64,000 nucleotides of DNA from Erythrobacter ani. Its GTDB lineage: Bacteria > Pseudomonadota > Alphaproteobacteria > Sphingomonadales > Sphingomonadaceae. This document shows positions 21,678 through 29,714 of the stretch, piece after piece. A program made the translations under genes and the position numbers. The notes beneath the pieces were generated by a model. The model searched no databases and had not been told where the DNA came from. It was given only the letters and a program-made list of their open reading frames with translations. The stretch spans positions 868,001 to 932,000 of the forward strand of contig NZ_JAGSPB010000002.1 of the NCBI RefSeq assembly GCF_019204025.1, given 5' to 3'. The first letter of the stretch is position 1, and each line of letters starts with the position of its first letter.

Positions 21678-22964
21678 ATGTCTGCTACCATCCACCAACT
21701 TCACAATACCCCGCCAATCGCAGGGTTCATCCGTGTCGGGCATATCGACCACAAATGGATCGAGGAGCGATTGTCTGCAGGGCGGATGCCCTACCGTCGC
21801 TTCGTCTTCGATGCGGCGCACGTCGATAAACAACGCGGGCTTTTGGGTGCACTCAAGAAAGCTGGCCATGAGGTCATACTCGATACTAACTTTGCTGAGC
21901 TTTGCTCCGTTGGAAGGTTCAATGGTGCTGCTTCGGTTTTACCTTGGGCCAATCAGGATCGTCCTTGGCAAGTTGAAGATCTTGGAGGCAATCGCGCGCG
22001 TTTTCTAGCCTCACAGATGGCTGAGTTTGCCGTCGAGAGAGATGTGGATGCCGTTCTCTCACCTTCGCAGTTGATTGAAGTTAAGGGAAGCGGGCCGTCG
22101 ATCGATGCCAATTTAGCCGAAGCGTTACGTGTCGCGCTTGATGCAAGCGGTGGTGGAGGAATTGCATTGGATTACCAAGTCATCACGACCATGAATTTGC
22201 TTCGTGATGATGAATTTCGACGCGATGTCGCGAAAATTTGCGATCAGGTTGATTGTGAAAACGTTTGGTTGCGCGCTTCTGGATTCGATGCGCAGAGCAC
22301 TGGCGCGGCCACCAAACGATTTGTCGAGAATATGGCGGAGCTGCATGGCGCTGGTAAACCGTTCGTCGGTGATATGATCGGCGGACTGCCGGCCATCGGC
22401 GCGGCTGCCGCAGGTGCGATCGGAGCGATCTGTCATGGGTCTGGCGGCAGGGAGTCATTCCGGATTGCAGATTATCGCAAGATTCCAACTGGCGGCGGCG
22501 GAGGCGGTAAACGTCGCGTCTTTCTTGCTGGATTGGGCCGTTGGGTGAGTGAGGAGCAATTCGAGAAGATTGTTGGCACGAAGGGAGCCAAGTCGAAACT
22601 TTTCTGTCGAGACAAGGGTTGTTGCCCACAAGGCCGCGATGACATGATCGACGAGGCGAAGGGACACTTCCTCAATCAGAGAAACGCTCAGATCAGAGAG
22701 TTGTCACGTATCCCAGAAGAACGGCGTCTAGACCATTTCTTGGCTCAGCAGCTTGGAGCCGCATCGAGTTTGGCTCGAACGCTTTCGCGTCTCGATTATG
22801 AGGACGACAAGACCGCAGAACTCGTCTCCAATGAGAAAAAGCGTCTTTTCAGAATGGCTGACAGTATGCGGGCTCTTGGCGACAATGCTATCGAAAGCCG
22901 CTCGCTTTCGCCTGTTTTTCGAGGCGGTGGACCTAATGTCGCGGTTATAGCGGGGAGGTCATAA
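21678..22964 (+). CDS. Unknown TIM-barrel-like protein, first gene of the Xre-RES operon
   Basis: 428 aa, not recognised. Regularly spaced short hydrophobic strands and helices (RRFVFDAAH 41-49, HEVILDTNF 64-72, VDAVLSPSQ 123-131, GIALDYQVI 161-169, NVWLRASGF 195-203, KPFVGDMIGG 227-236) suggest an alpha/beta barrel. They are followed by an Ala/Gly-rich loop (about 237-254). After a Gly6 linker (272-277) comes a C-terminal domain with C310, C315, C316 and H330, a possible metal site, loosely like the zinc site of tRNA-guanine transglycosylases. CGGAGGT precedes the ATG. The stop overlaps the next start (TAATG). Base composition is AT-richer than uvrA. Confidence 0.75.
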   Translation: MSATIHQLHNTPPIAGFIRVGHIDHKWIEERLSAGRMPYRRFVFDAAHVDKQRGLLGALKKAGHEVILDTNFAELCSVGRFNGAASVLPWANQDRPWQVEDLGGNRARFLASQMAEFAVERDVDAVLSPSQLIEVKGSGPSIDANLAEALRVALDASGGGGIALDYQVITTMNLLRDDEFRRDVAKICDQVDCENVWLRASGFDAQSTGAATKRFVENMAELHGAGKPFVGDMIGGLPAIGAAAAGAIGAICHGSGGRESFRIADYRKIPTGGGGGGKRRVFLAGLGRWVSEEQFEKIVGTKGAKSKLFCRDKGCCPQGRDDMIDEAKGHFLNQRNAQIRELSRIPEERRLDHFLAQQLGAASSLARTLSRLDYEDDKTAELVSNEKKRLFRMADSMRALGDNAIESRSLSPVFRGGGPNVAVIAGRS

Positions 22965-23302
22965 TGCCTACAGCTGTAGCTGAGATGATCGACCGGCTTA
23001 AGGATCTTGGTGGGCTTCGGGGAACTGATATTGCTAACGTGACGTCCGCTTCTCCAGCAACTGTAAGTCGCTGGGTACAAGGCAAGTTGGTTCCCCAAGC
23101 CAAAACGGAACTATTAATCTCGGATTTGAGATACATTGTTCTAAGATTGAGTGAATTTTATTCGCCAGACGAGGTAAGGATTTGGCTTTATTCGCGTCAT
23201 CGACTTCTTGATGATCAACGAGCTATTGATCTCATACATGATGGGCGGGCCGACGAAGTACTGGAGCTTATTGCAAGTCTGGATGCAGGAGCATTCACGT
23301 AG
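22964..23302 (+). CDS. Xre/MbcA/ParS-type antitoxin
   Basis: 112 aa. The N-terminal part has an HTH (LRGTDIANVTSASPATVSRW, about 17-36). The C-terminal part has the toxin-binding pattern of the DUF2384/MbcA-ParS-Xre family: WLYSRHRLLDDQRAIDLI followed by ...DEVLELIASLDAGAF. Such proteins neutralise RES toxins and repress their own operon. It starts one base inside the stop of the 428-aa gene and ends directly before the toxin ATG. The upstream inverted repeat is its likely operator. Confidence 0.85.
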   Translation: MPTAVAEMIDRLKDLGGLRGTDIANVTSASPATVSRWVQGKLVPQAKTELLISDLRYIVLRLSEFYSPDEVRIWLYSRHRLLDDQRAIDLIHDGRADEVLELIASLDAGAFT

Positions 23303-23869
23303 ATGAGTTCGGGCGATCGAGTGCATGACTACGAACTACTCGACCGCCTAGAAGCGATCGAGGGAACTGAGGTTTCTTCGAGATTTTTCAGGGTCTATCG
23401 TTCTGGCAGGGACCCCACCAAAGGTTACGCGTCCAATGGTCGTTGGAGCAAAGCAAATGAGTTAGAAGTGCTCTATACGGCCGCGACAAGGGAAGGCGCT
23501 TTGGCTGAGATTGGATATCGGCTCTCATTGGAGCCGATCTGGCCCAGCAGGCTCATTCATGAAATCGCAGAACTATCTATCCAATTGGACAATATTTGTG
23601 ATTTGACCGATTTTGGTGAGCTTGAGAATCTTGGAGTTGATATCCGGCGCTACGAGGCCCACGACTACGACGTGACACAATCAATTGCGGCCGCCGCGAG
23701 GTTTCTCGAATTCAACGGATTGCTTGTTCCCAACGCAAGAAATCATTCAACCAATCTGGTGTTGTTTACGGAAATCATTGACTCATCCTCGATTGATTTC
23801 ATTTCTGCGGAGGGTGTCGAATGGAATGCTTGGCGCTCTAAGAATCCCCGACTCCCAAGTCGAGACTGA
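23303..23869 (+). CDS. RES-domain toxin
   Basis: 188 aa. The RES fold pattern is present: FFRVYRSG with R33, NGRWSKANE, LYTAATREGALAEIGYRL with E69, and the closing block GLLVPNARNHSTNLVLF. Known RES toxins degrade NAD+ or ADP-ribosylate metabolic enzymes. The serine usually found in the P-S-x-R block is Asn here (N144), so activity or specificity may differ. Its ATG follows the antitoxin stop with no gap. The antitoxin-before-toxin order is the usual one. Confidence 0.83.
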   Translation: MSSGDRVHDYELLDRLEAIEGTEVSSRFFRVYRSGRDPTKGYASNGRWSKANELEVLYTAATREGALAEIGYRLSLEPIWPSRLIHEIAELSIQLDNICDLTDFGELENLGVDIRRYEAHDYDVTQSIAAAARFLEFNGLLVPNARNHSTNLVLFTEIIDSSSIDFISAEGVEWNAWRSKNPRLPSRD

Positions 23870-23871
23870 AT

Positions 23872-23888
23872 GAAATGAGTTTCATTTC
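23872..23888 (+). terminator. Short hairpin after the RES gene
   Basis: GAAATGA and TCATTTC form a 7-bp stem with a three-base loop, three bases after the RES stop codon. No T-run follows, so it may be a weak terminator or just mRNA 3' protection. Confidence 0.3.
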
Positions 23889-23942
23889 CTACATCGGTTA
23901 ATCAGTATAGCAGGTGACACTCCACAGCAGTAAGGAGCCAAC

Positions 23943-24185
23943 ATGCCCAAGACCTCGCACCTTCCGCCCATCTCCCCTGAACCGCACCGCCACATCAACC
24001 GCGATGCGTTCGATCACCAGCGCGAGTGGCAGCGGCATGTCGATGCCGGGCGCATCGGAGGTGGTCCCTCGACCTCGCCTGAAATTCGTATCCAGCATGC
24101 TCGCAATGAGATGATCCTGCTCGGCTACCGCGTCTTGCCGAATTGGGACGGTGAGGGGGATGCTGCCTCGACACGGTATTACTGA
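23943..24185 (+). CDS. Small orphan protein downstream of the RES module
   Basis: 80 aa, soluble, no recognised domain, rich in His, Pro and Arg in the first half (PPISPEPHRH, FDHQREWQRH). The ATG has a good AAGGAG site with seven-base spacing, which is the main argument for a real gene. It lies 73 bp after the RES stop and could be part of the same element or independent. The GC content is higher than in the operon before it. Confidence 0.5.
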   Translation: MPKTSHLPPISPEPHRHINRDAFDHQREWQRHVDAGRIGGGPSTSPEIRIQHARNEMILLGYRVLPNWDGEGDAASTRYY

Positions 24186-24547
24186 CGGCTAGCGCTTGGT
24201 TGCGGGTGCTGGTCACGGAGGTTTTACCAAGAGGTGAGGAGTCTTTCGTTTGCGCGCTGGCGCTTCTCGCCGTCTCCGCCTTCGGCTCCGACTCCAGGCG
24301 CCGGGCTCAGCGCATCCGCGCTGCTTGGCTACGCGCCATAAGGCGCGACGGCCAGTCGGCCTTGCGGTCGCTTCGCGGCCGTTTGGCGCAACCTCTCAAC
24401 CTTGCACCATGAGGCTTGACGCAACCTCTCGACGTCGAGCGATGACGCTTGGCGCTACCCCACCATCTCGCACCAAGAACCCCGGCGCTCCCTAGCTCCC
24501 ATGTGGCGGAGCACGGCACGAAGCGCTCATCTCGCAAGGAACCGATA
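24186..24547. other. Gene-free, repeat-rich spacer
   Basis: 362 bp without a convincing gene. It contains several GC-rich self-complementary runs (around 24278-24400) and a 33-bp periodic repeat (24386 onwards). Open frames exist on both strands but have low-complexity products. Confidence 0.5.
24386..24475. repeat. 33-bp periodic direct repeats
   Basis: CGCAACCTCTC occurs at 24386 and again at 24419. A diverged copy beginning CGCTACCCC follows at 24452, exactly 33 bp apart each time. The remainders of the units also share a GA-x-GCTTG ending. 33 bp equals 11 codons, so the array may be a remnant of a repetitive coding region or a slippage product. Confidence 0.5.
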
Positions 24548-25885
24548 ATGACCCACCAATTTCCAAACCCCTCGGGCGCCCCCTTCATCCCGGCAGAGCC
24601 TTGCCCTGCCGCCGCCGCGCTGCCCGCTGTTATCGACGTGCTGCCGCCGGACGCCTCGCATGCTCCTCAGACGCGCTTCACCCGTGCACGCCAGGCGGCT
24701 TTTCTCCAGCGCCTTGCCGATTGCGGGGAGGTGCGGGTGGCGGCGAGGGCCTCCAACGTCTCGCACCAGACCGTCTACCGGATGCGGCGGGCGTGCCCGG
24801 TCTTTGCGAAGGGGTGGGATGCGGCGCTGCTGGTCGCGCGCGAGCGGGCGGAGGACTTGCTCGCGACCCGCGCCATGCACGGGACCGAGGAGCAGGTGTT
24901 CTACCACGGCGAGGTCGTCGCGACGCGGCGGCGGTACGATTCCCGGCTGCTGCTGGCGCATCTTGCGCGGCTCGACCGGCTTGAAAAGCGGACCGAGACA
25001 GCGGGGCTTGCGCGCGAATTCGATGCAGTGATCGAGGCGTTCGAAAATGCGGATGCGGATGCGGATGCGGGTGAGACGGGCGCGGTGGAGCTGCCGGAAA
25101 TTGCTCCTGAACCGTGTAACATGCGGTCCATGTCTCCCGGCGGGCAGGCGGCAGAGGAGGATGACTGGGACCCCTATGCCCCGACCGAGCTCGACCTGCG
25201 GCTTGCCGCGATGAACGACGCGCGGCCCAAGGGTGTGCTTTCGCCCGATGAGGCCGCGAAGACCGTTGCCGAGGCGGACGAGCTGGAGGCGGTGCAGCTC
25301 GCCGCGTTCGAGGAAGGGGCCGACCGCTGGTGGGAGGTGACGAACGAGGAGGAGGCGGCGGCGGCGATTGCGGCGGCGAACGCGCGCGATGACGGTGAGT
25401 CGGCAGAGGTGGCTTCGCGAGAGAGCGATTCGCCCGAGGGCTTACCGGACGATGTCGAGCTCGACCCGGGCGTGGCCTCTGGCGATCATGCCGATCTCGC
25501 GCGCGGCGGCGCGGGAGAGATCGATGGTGCGCCCGCGGGTAAAGGGGCCGCGATCGTTGATCCGCACGATGACGCTGCGCCCGTTGCTCGGGTTGGTCAC
25601 GCGGACCTTGGTGCCGAAGGGGAGCGTCTTGTGAGCGGCGGTCATGGCGTTCATGTCGAACCGCTCGCCATTGGCGGTGCGGCGACCGTGGAACCGGCGT
25701 CCGTAGAAGGAAGCGACGCCGCGGCCGAGGGTGCGCAGGATCGGATCCTCGACCGGGGGTTCGAACTCGGACAGGTCGACGGCGGTGGGAGGCACGTTGA
25801 GATCGGGGCGGGGGCCGGTAAAGGGCGCGAACTCGCTGACGAGCGGCGGATCGAGCCGGGGTGCGGGCTCGGTCAGGGCGGTTGA
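24548..25885 (+). CDS. HTH-domain protein, 3' part antisense to rlpA
   Basis: 445 aa from an ATG with an AAGGAA site. Residues about 40-120 form a helix-turn-helix domain ([20 protein letters not shown]) followed by a helical segment ending [17 protein letters not shown]. Phage terminase small subunits and transposase N-termini are similar, but I also associate this with a sphingomonad chromosomal family. A run of four ATGCGG hexamers encodes Asp-Ala repeats. From 25442 on, the frame is antisense to the conserved rlpA domain, so that part is probably read-through without function. Confidence 0.6.
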   Translation: MTHQFPNPSGAPFIPAEPCPAAAALPAVIDVLPPDASHAPQTRFTRARQAAFLQRLADCGEVRVAARASNVSHQTVYRMRRACPVFAKGWDAALLVARERAEDLLATRAMHGTEEQVFYHGEVVATRRRYDSRLLLAHLARLDRLEKRTETAGLAREFDAVIEAFENADADADAGETGAVELPEIAPEPCNMRSMSPGGQAAEEDDWDPYAPTELDLRLAAMNDARPKGVLSPDEAAKTVAEADELEAVQLAAFEEGADRWWEVTNEEEAAAAIAAANARDDGESAEVASRESDSPEGLPDDVELDPGVASGDHADLARGGAGEIDGAPAGKGAAIVDPHDDAAPVARVGHADLGAEGERLVSGGHGVHVEPLAIGGAATVEPASVEGSDAAAEGAQDRILDRGFELGQVDGGGRHVEIGAGAGKGRELADERRIEPGCGLGQGG

Positions 25886-26023
25886 GGACGAGGCGCCCGG
25901 GTCGGGATCGTCGGCGGCTGTCGTGGATGCGCCGCACAGAAGCGCAGCGAGCGGAATGGCGGCGCGAAGGCCGGGTCTCGTCAAGCGGCGGACGTGCGGG
26001 GGCTGGTGCGTTCCGGAACCCAT
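25442..26023 (-). CDS. rlpA: RlpA-like septal ring lytic transglycosylase
   Basis: 193 aa: signal peptide region (about 10-37), a Pro-rich linker, then the double-psi beta-barrel of Rlp[38 protein letters not shown] and the closing VRINDRGPF...[13 protein letters not shown]. It cleaves denuded glycan strands at the division site. There is no C-terminal SPOR domain; the protein ends right after the barrel. The frame is open much further upstream, but the ATG at 26023 starts the signal sequence. Three quarters of the gene overlap the opposite-strand HTH frame. Confidence 0.82.
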   Translation of the reverse strand: MGSGTHQPPHVRRLTRPGLRAAIPLAALLCGASTTAADDPDPGASSSTALTEPAPRLDPPLVSEFAPFTGPRPDLNVPPTAVDLSEFEPPVEDPILRTLGRGVASFYGRRFHGRRTANGERFDMNAMTAAHKTLPFGTKVRVTNPSNGRSVIVRINDRGPFTRGRTIDLSRAAAREIGMIARGHARVELDIVR

Positions 26024-26988
26024 CGGCGGGCTTATAGGCAGCTCCGACGGCGAATCGCAAACAGGGGAAGGCGCAGGCGGCGCGAACCGGGCGAAATGCG
26101 CGCCGGGATGAGCGGTGTTAAGGCTTCGCAGCGGCGCGCGCGGGGTGAGGGGTACCATGCAGGGTGCGAGCTGTTGGGGGCGAATGGTCGAGGGCCAAGA
26201 CACAAGGGCACAGGGGCACAAGGGCACAAAGCAAATGGGGCCGGCATTGCTGCCGACCCCACTCTCACCAGCGCGTGGTCTTCCGTCTCTTTCGCACCCG
26301 GAGGTGCGTCCGTTTCGTAAGCGCTTGGCGCCCGATGTCTTTCCGCGTGCTCGAAAGCCCGCGTTCTGTCACCGGCGCTCGCGCCGGCATCCGACTTTGC
26401 TTGCGATCCACCGCGTTCCCTTCCGGCCGAAACCTTCCGTTCTCGCGACTTCACCTGGGGCAAAGCCGAGACCGATGATCCGTATTGTCCTTGATCTCAA
26501 ACGGCTGCTTCCGGTTTGACCCTTCCGCTTCCTCGATCACTGACCAAATCTTCGGTCTTTTCCGATGACGTCGTTTCGCACTTCCCTCAAACGATCCGAT
26601 TTGCATTTGGCCGAAGCCTCCTGCACTCCGTCTCTCGGATAGCGCGTGGACAGTCGCCACCGCATCCTTGGAACTGAATTTCATTAAAAATCAGAGCCTT
26701 GCGGCTTGGTCTTCAATGTCTTCCTGTTCCGAAGACATGATCAAATTGACCTCGAATCGTTCGGTTCGCAAGACTGGCAAGGGTGAGTTTTCCACTTTTG
26801 CCCAGATCACTTGTGGACGGCGGTGGATAAGTCATCAATTCGTCGCATTCGCTATTTCCGCAACACGGAAACCGGGAATTCGCAGCTCGATTTGCAGGGT
26901 CAGAGGCGAGATCGATCCGATGTTTCCAGTGCGACTCGCTTTGACCCGCTATCGAGTCGCGCGCTCTCACGACTGAAAGGCTTATCGA
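26024..26988. other. 965-bp region without a convincing gene
   Basis: This lies between the rlpA start and the argG stop. It contains GGGCACA-type short tandem repeats (about 26203-26229), a cluster of stable hairpins (26236-26390), and an AT-richer half (26500-26980) with DnaA-box-like octamers. All open frames here have low-complexity or arginine-rich products without ribosome sites. Confidence 0.5.
26236..26259 (-). terminator. GCAA-loop hairpin, possible terminator of an unannotated transcript
   Basis: On the minus strand GGGGTCGGCA pairs with TGCCGGCCCC across a GCAA tetraloop and is followed by ATTTGCTTTG. It lies inside the gene-free region with no coding frame upstream closer than argG, so it could end a small RNA. 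Confidence 0.35.
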
Positions 26989-28203
26989 TCACGCATCCCG
27001 CTTAGCCAGCAAGCGCAGCCGAAGAGCGTTCAATTTGATGAAACCTGCGGCATCCTGCTGGTCGTAGGCCCCGGCATCGTCCTCGAAAGTCACGTGAGCT
27101 TCGGAATACAGAGAGTTCTCGCTTCTGCGCCCGACGACACTGGCCTGCCCCTTGTACAATTTGAGCCGCACGGTGCCGGACACCTTCTCCTGGCTGAGGT
27201 CAATGGCCGCTTGGAGCATCTCACGCTCCGGGCTGAACCAGAACCCGTTGTAGATCAGCTCGGCATATTTCGGCATCAACTCATCTTTGAGGTGCGCTGC
27301 GCCGCGATCCAGAGTGATCTGCTCGATACCGCGATGTGCGCGGGCGTAGATTTCACCGCCGGGTGTTTCATACATGCCGCGGCTCTTCATGCCGACGAAT
27401 CGATTTTCGACAAGGTCGAGCCTGCCGATGCCGTGCCTCCGGCCCAGCTCGTTCAAGGCGGCAAGCAGGGTCGCCGGGCTCATGGCCTCGCCATCGAGCG
27501 AAACGCCGTCGCCTCGCTCGAAGCCGATCTCGATATATTGAGGGGTGTCAGGCGCATCCTCAGGATGATCGGTACGCGAATAGACGTAATCCGGCGTCTC
27601 CTCCCAAGGATCCTCCAGCACCTTGCCTTCCGAAGACGTGTGCAGAAGGTTCGCATCTGTCGAGAAAGGCGCTTCGCCGCGCTTGTCCTTGGGGACCGCT
27701 ATCTGGTGTGCTTCGGCCCATTCGATGAGGGCAGTGCGGCTGGTCAGATCCCATTCGCGCCAGGGCGCAATAACCTCGATATTCGGATCGAGCGCGTAGG
27801 CTGAAAGTTCAAAGCGCACTTGGTCGTTGCCTTTACCGGTAGCACCGTGTGCGATGGCGTCAGCACCCGTCTCGTGCGCGATCTCGACGAGACGTCTCGA
27901 GATCAGAGGCCGGGCAATGGAGGTGCCGAGCAGGTAATCCCCTTCGTAGCGGGCATTGGCGCGCATCATCGGGAATACGTAATCGCGGACGAACTCCTCA
28001 CGCAGATCCTCGATAAAGATGTGTTCGTCAGGAATGCCCATCGCGCGTGCCTTTTCGCGCGCCGGTTCGATTTCCTCGCCCTGCCCAAGATCGGCGGTGA
28101 AAGTCACGACTTCCAATCCGCGTTCGACGGTCAGCCATTTGGCGATCACGGACGTATCGAGGCCTCCGGAATAGGCAAGCACAACGCGTTTGATATCGGA
28201 CAT
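26989..28203 (-). CDS. argG: Argininosuccinate synthase
   Basis: 404 aa, full length. It joins citrulline and aspartate with ATP in arginine synthesis. The PP-loop AYSGGLDTS (10-18), the [13 protein letters not shown] block binding citrulline/aspartate and the [10 protein letters not shown]-terminal motif are all visible. It is monocistronic by spacing: a 965-bp gap follows it and a divergent SDR gene precedes it. Confidence 0.97.
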   Translation of the reverse strand: MSDIKRVVLAYSGGLDTSVIAKWLTVERGLEVVTFTADLGQGEEIEPAREKARAMGIPDEHIFIEDLREEFVRDYVFPMMRANARYEGDYLLGTSIARPLISRRLVEIAHETGADAIAHGATGKGNDQVRFELSAYALDPNIEVIAPWREWDLTSRTALIEWAEAHQIAVPKDKRGEAPFSTDANLLHTSSEGKVLEDPWEETPDYVYSRTDHPEDAPDTPQYIEIGFERGDGVSLDGEAMSPATLLAALNELGRRHGIGRLDLVENRFVGMKSRGMYETPGGEIYARAHRGIEQITLDRGAAHLKDELMPKYAELIYNGFWFSPEREMLQAAIDLSQEKVSGTVRLKLYKGQASVVGRRSENSLYSEAHVTFEDDAGAYDQQDAAGFIKLNALRLRLLAKRDA

Positions 28204-28361
28204 TTGGGATCAGACTCCTCGTTTGCAGCGCGCCCTATTCGCCTGCGTCATGCTATGCAAGGGCGCTGCGTCTCGGCCCTGAAATGGCCGACAATAGCGA
28301 TAGTCGACCCAGACGATCTGCGCGCGCTAATCATCAGTGCCTAAAGGGAGATATCGAGAGC

Positions 28362-29186
28362 ATGGATTTGGGCCTCGCAGGAAAGAAAGTGATCATCAGC
28401 GCGGCGACCCGAGGCATCGGATTGGTGACGGCTCGTTGCTTCCTCGTGGAGGGTGCGGAAGTGTCTATCTGCGGCCGCCGGCCCGGAGGCGGCGAGACGT
28501 TCGAGGCGGGCCATCAGGGTGAAGGGCATCCGCTCGCCCAATCAGGAGTGGCCGAAGCGACCGACTATCTCGCAGGTTTCGGAACGGTTCACGGTGACGT
28601 GGTCGATTGCGCGGACGGTGATGCCGTCAGAGTGTGGGTCGAAAATGCCGCCACCAAGATGGGCGGATTGGACGTAGTGGTTTCCAACGCAAGTGCGCTG
28701 GGCGGGCGACCCAACACTCGCGAAAGCTGGAATCTGAGCTATGAAGTCGAGCTGCTTTCCAGCGTCGCGATGTTCGAAACCGCATATCCCTGGTTCAAAA
28801 AGGGTGGGGGTGGGGCATTTGTACAGACCGGCAGCGTTGCCGCTGTCGAAGATCATCCGTTCGGGGAAAATCTGAGCTACGCGGCCATGAAAGCCGCGCT
28901 CATAAATACGGTACACCAGCTTGCTCATCGGCATATGCGCGAAGGAATTCGCTGCAACACGGTGTGCCCTGGGCCAACGCGGGTCGAAGACGGAAGCTGG
29001 GGTTTTCTCGAAGATTATATGCCGGATTACTACGCTGAGAATCTTGCGCGGCATCCGGCTGGCCGATTTGGCAAGCCCGAAGAAGTTGCGAACGCGATCC
29101 TCTTCCTCGCCAGCGACAAGGCAAGCTGGATCATGGGTCAGAACCTGATCGTGGACGGCGGATATTCGACGCACGTCAAATACTGA
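28362..29186 (+). CDS. SDR-family oxidoreductase
   Basis: 274-aa classical short-chain dehydrogenase. Cofactor motif SAATRGIG (13-20), NAS block (VVSNAS, 106-111) and the catalytic S158, Y173 and K177 are visible, with IVDGGYS near the end. The frame is open 26 codons upstream, but MDLGLAGKK is the family-like start. The substrate is unknown. It carries a longer loop than usual after the second strand (GRRPGGGETFEAGHQ). Confidence 0.88.
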   Translation: MDLGLAGKKVIISAATRGIGLVTARCFLVEGAEVSICGRRPGGGETFEAGHQGEGHPLAQSGVAEATDYLAGFGTVHGDVVDCADGDAVRVWVENAATKMGGLDVVVSNASALGGRPNTRESWNLSYEVELLSSVAMFETAYPWFKKGGGGAFVQTGSVAAVEDHPFGENLSYAAMKAALINTVHQLAHRHMREGIRCNTVCPGPTRVEDGSWGFLEDYMPDYYAENLARHPAGRFGKPEEVANAILFLASDKASWIMGQNLIVDGGYSTHVKY

Positions 29187-29279
29187 CCTCGTGCCCGTGT
29201 ACATTCAGTTGGACATAAAGCGTGACAGGTGAGTTGGACGTTGGTAAATGGCGGAGCCTTTTGTCACAGGAGCCGATCC

Positions 29280-29705
29280 ATGAAACGTCTCGTATTTGTT
29301 CTTGCAGCAGCCACCTCTCTTTCAAGCGCAGCGTATGCCCACGAAATCCTGCATGCCGACCACGCGTCGCACACGCATGCTGCCGATTGCGGGCATACTG
29401 CGCTCGAACATGGCGGGCATCTCGATTACATCCATGACGGTCACCTGCACCATGCGCATGACAGCCACGTGGATGAGCATATGATTGTCGTGAGCAGCAC
29501 CAATCCTGAAGTGCATGAGCTCGCAACCACAGTTACGTCGGACGATCACCCGCACGATCACGAAGGCGAAGAACACCAGATGGTCCAGCACGGCTCGCAC
29601 ATGGATTTTGTCCATAACGGCCGCCTTCATCATGTGCACGGCGACCACACCGACGATCACGGCCCAGTGAAACTGGTCACCGCCGAAATGCTCGCCCTGC
29701 GCTGA
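29280..29705 (+). CDS. Secreted histidine-rich protein, probably metal-binding
   Basis: 141 aa with a signal peptide (about 1-20, cleavage near SAAYA|HE). The mature chain is about one fifth His. It contains two copies of a module: HLDYIHDGHLHHAHDSHVDEH and HMDFVHNGRLHHVHGDHTDDH. Such proteins bind Zn, Ni or Cu in the periplasm. No transporter gene is adjacent, and no Zur-type operator was identified with confidence. Exact family not recognised. Confidence 0.78.
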   Translation: MKRLVFVLAAATSLSSAAYAHEILHADHASHTHAADCGHTALEHGGHLDYIHDGHLHHAHDSHVDEHMIVVSSTNPEVHELATTVTSDDHPHDHEGEEHQMVQHGSHMDFVHNGRLHHVHGDHTDDHGPVKLVTAEMLALR

Positions 29706-29714
29706 GCCGGGTCT

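Noticed and set aside
24386-24475. CRISPR-like array
   Set aside because: The repeats are contiguous without unique spacers, only about 11 bases are identical, and no cas genes are present.
26668-26976. 102-codon open frame in the argG downstream gap
   Set aside because: No ribosome site, odd composition and an overlapping frame on the other strand; not a credible gene.
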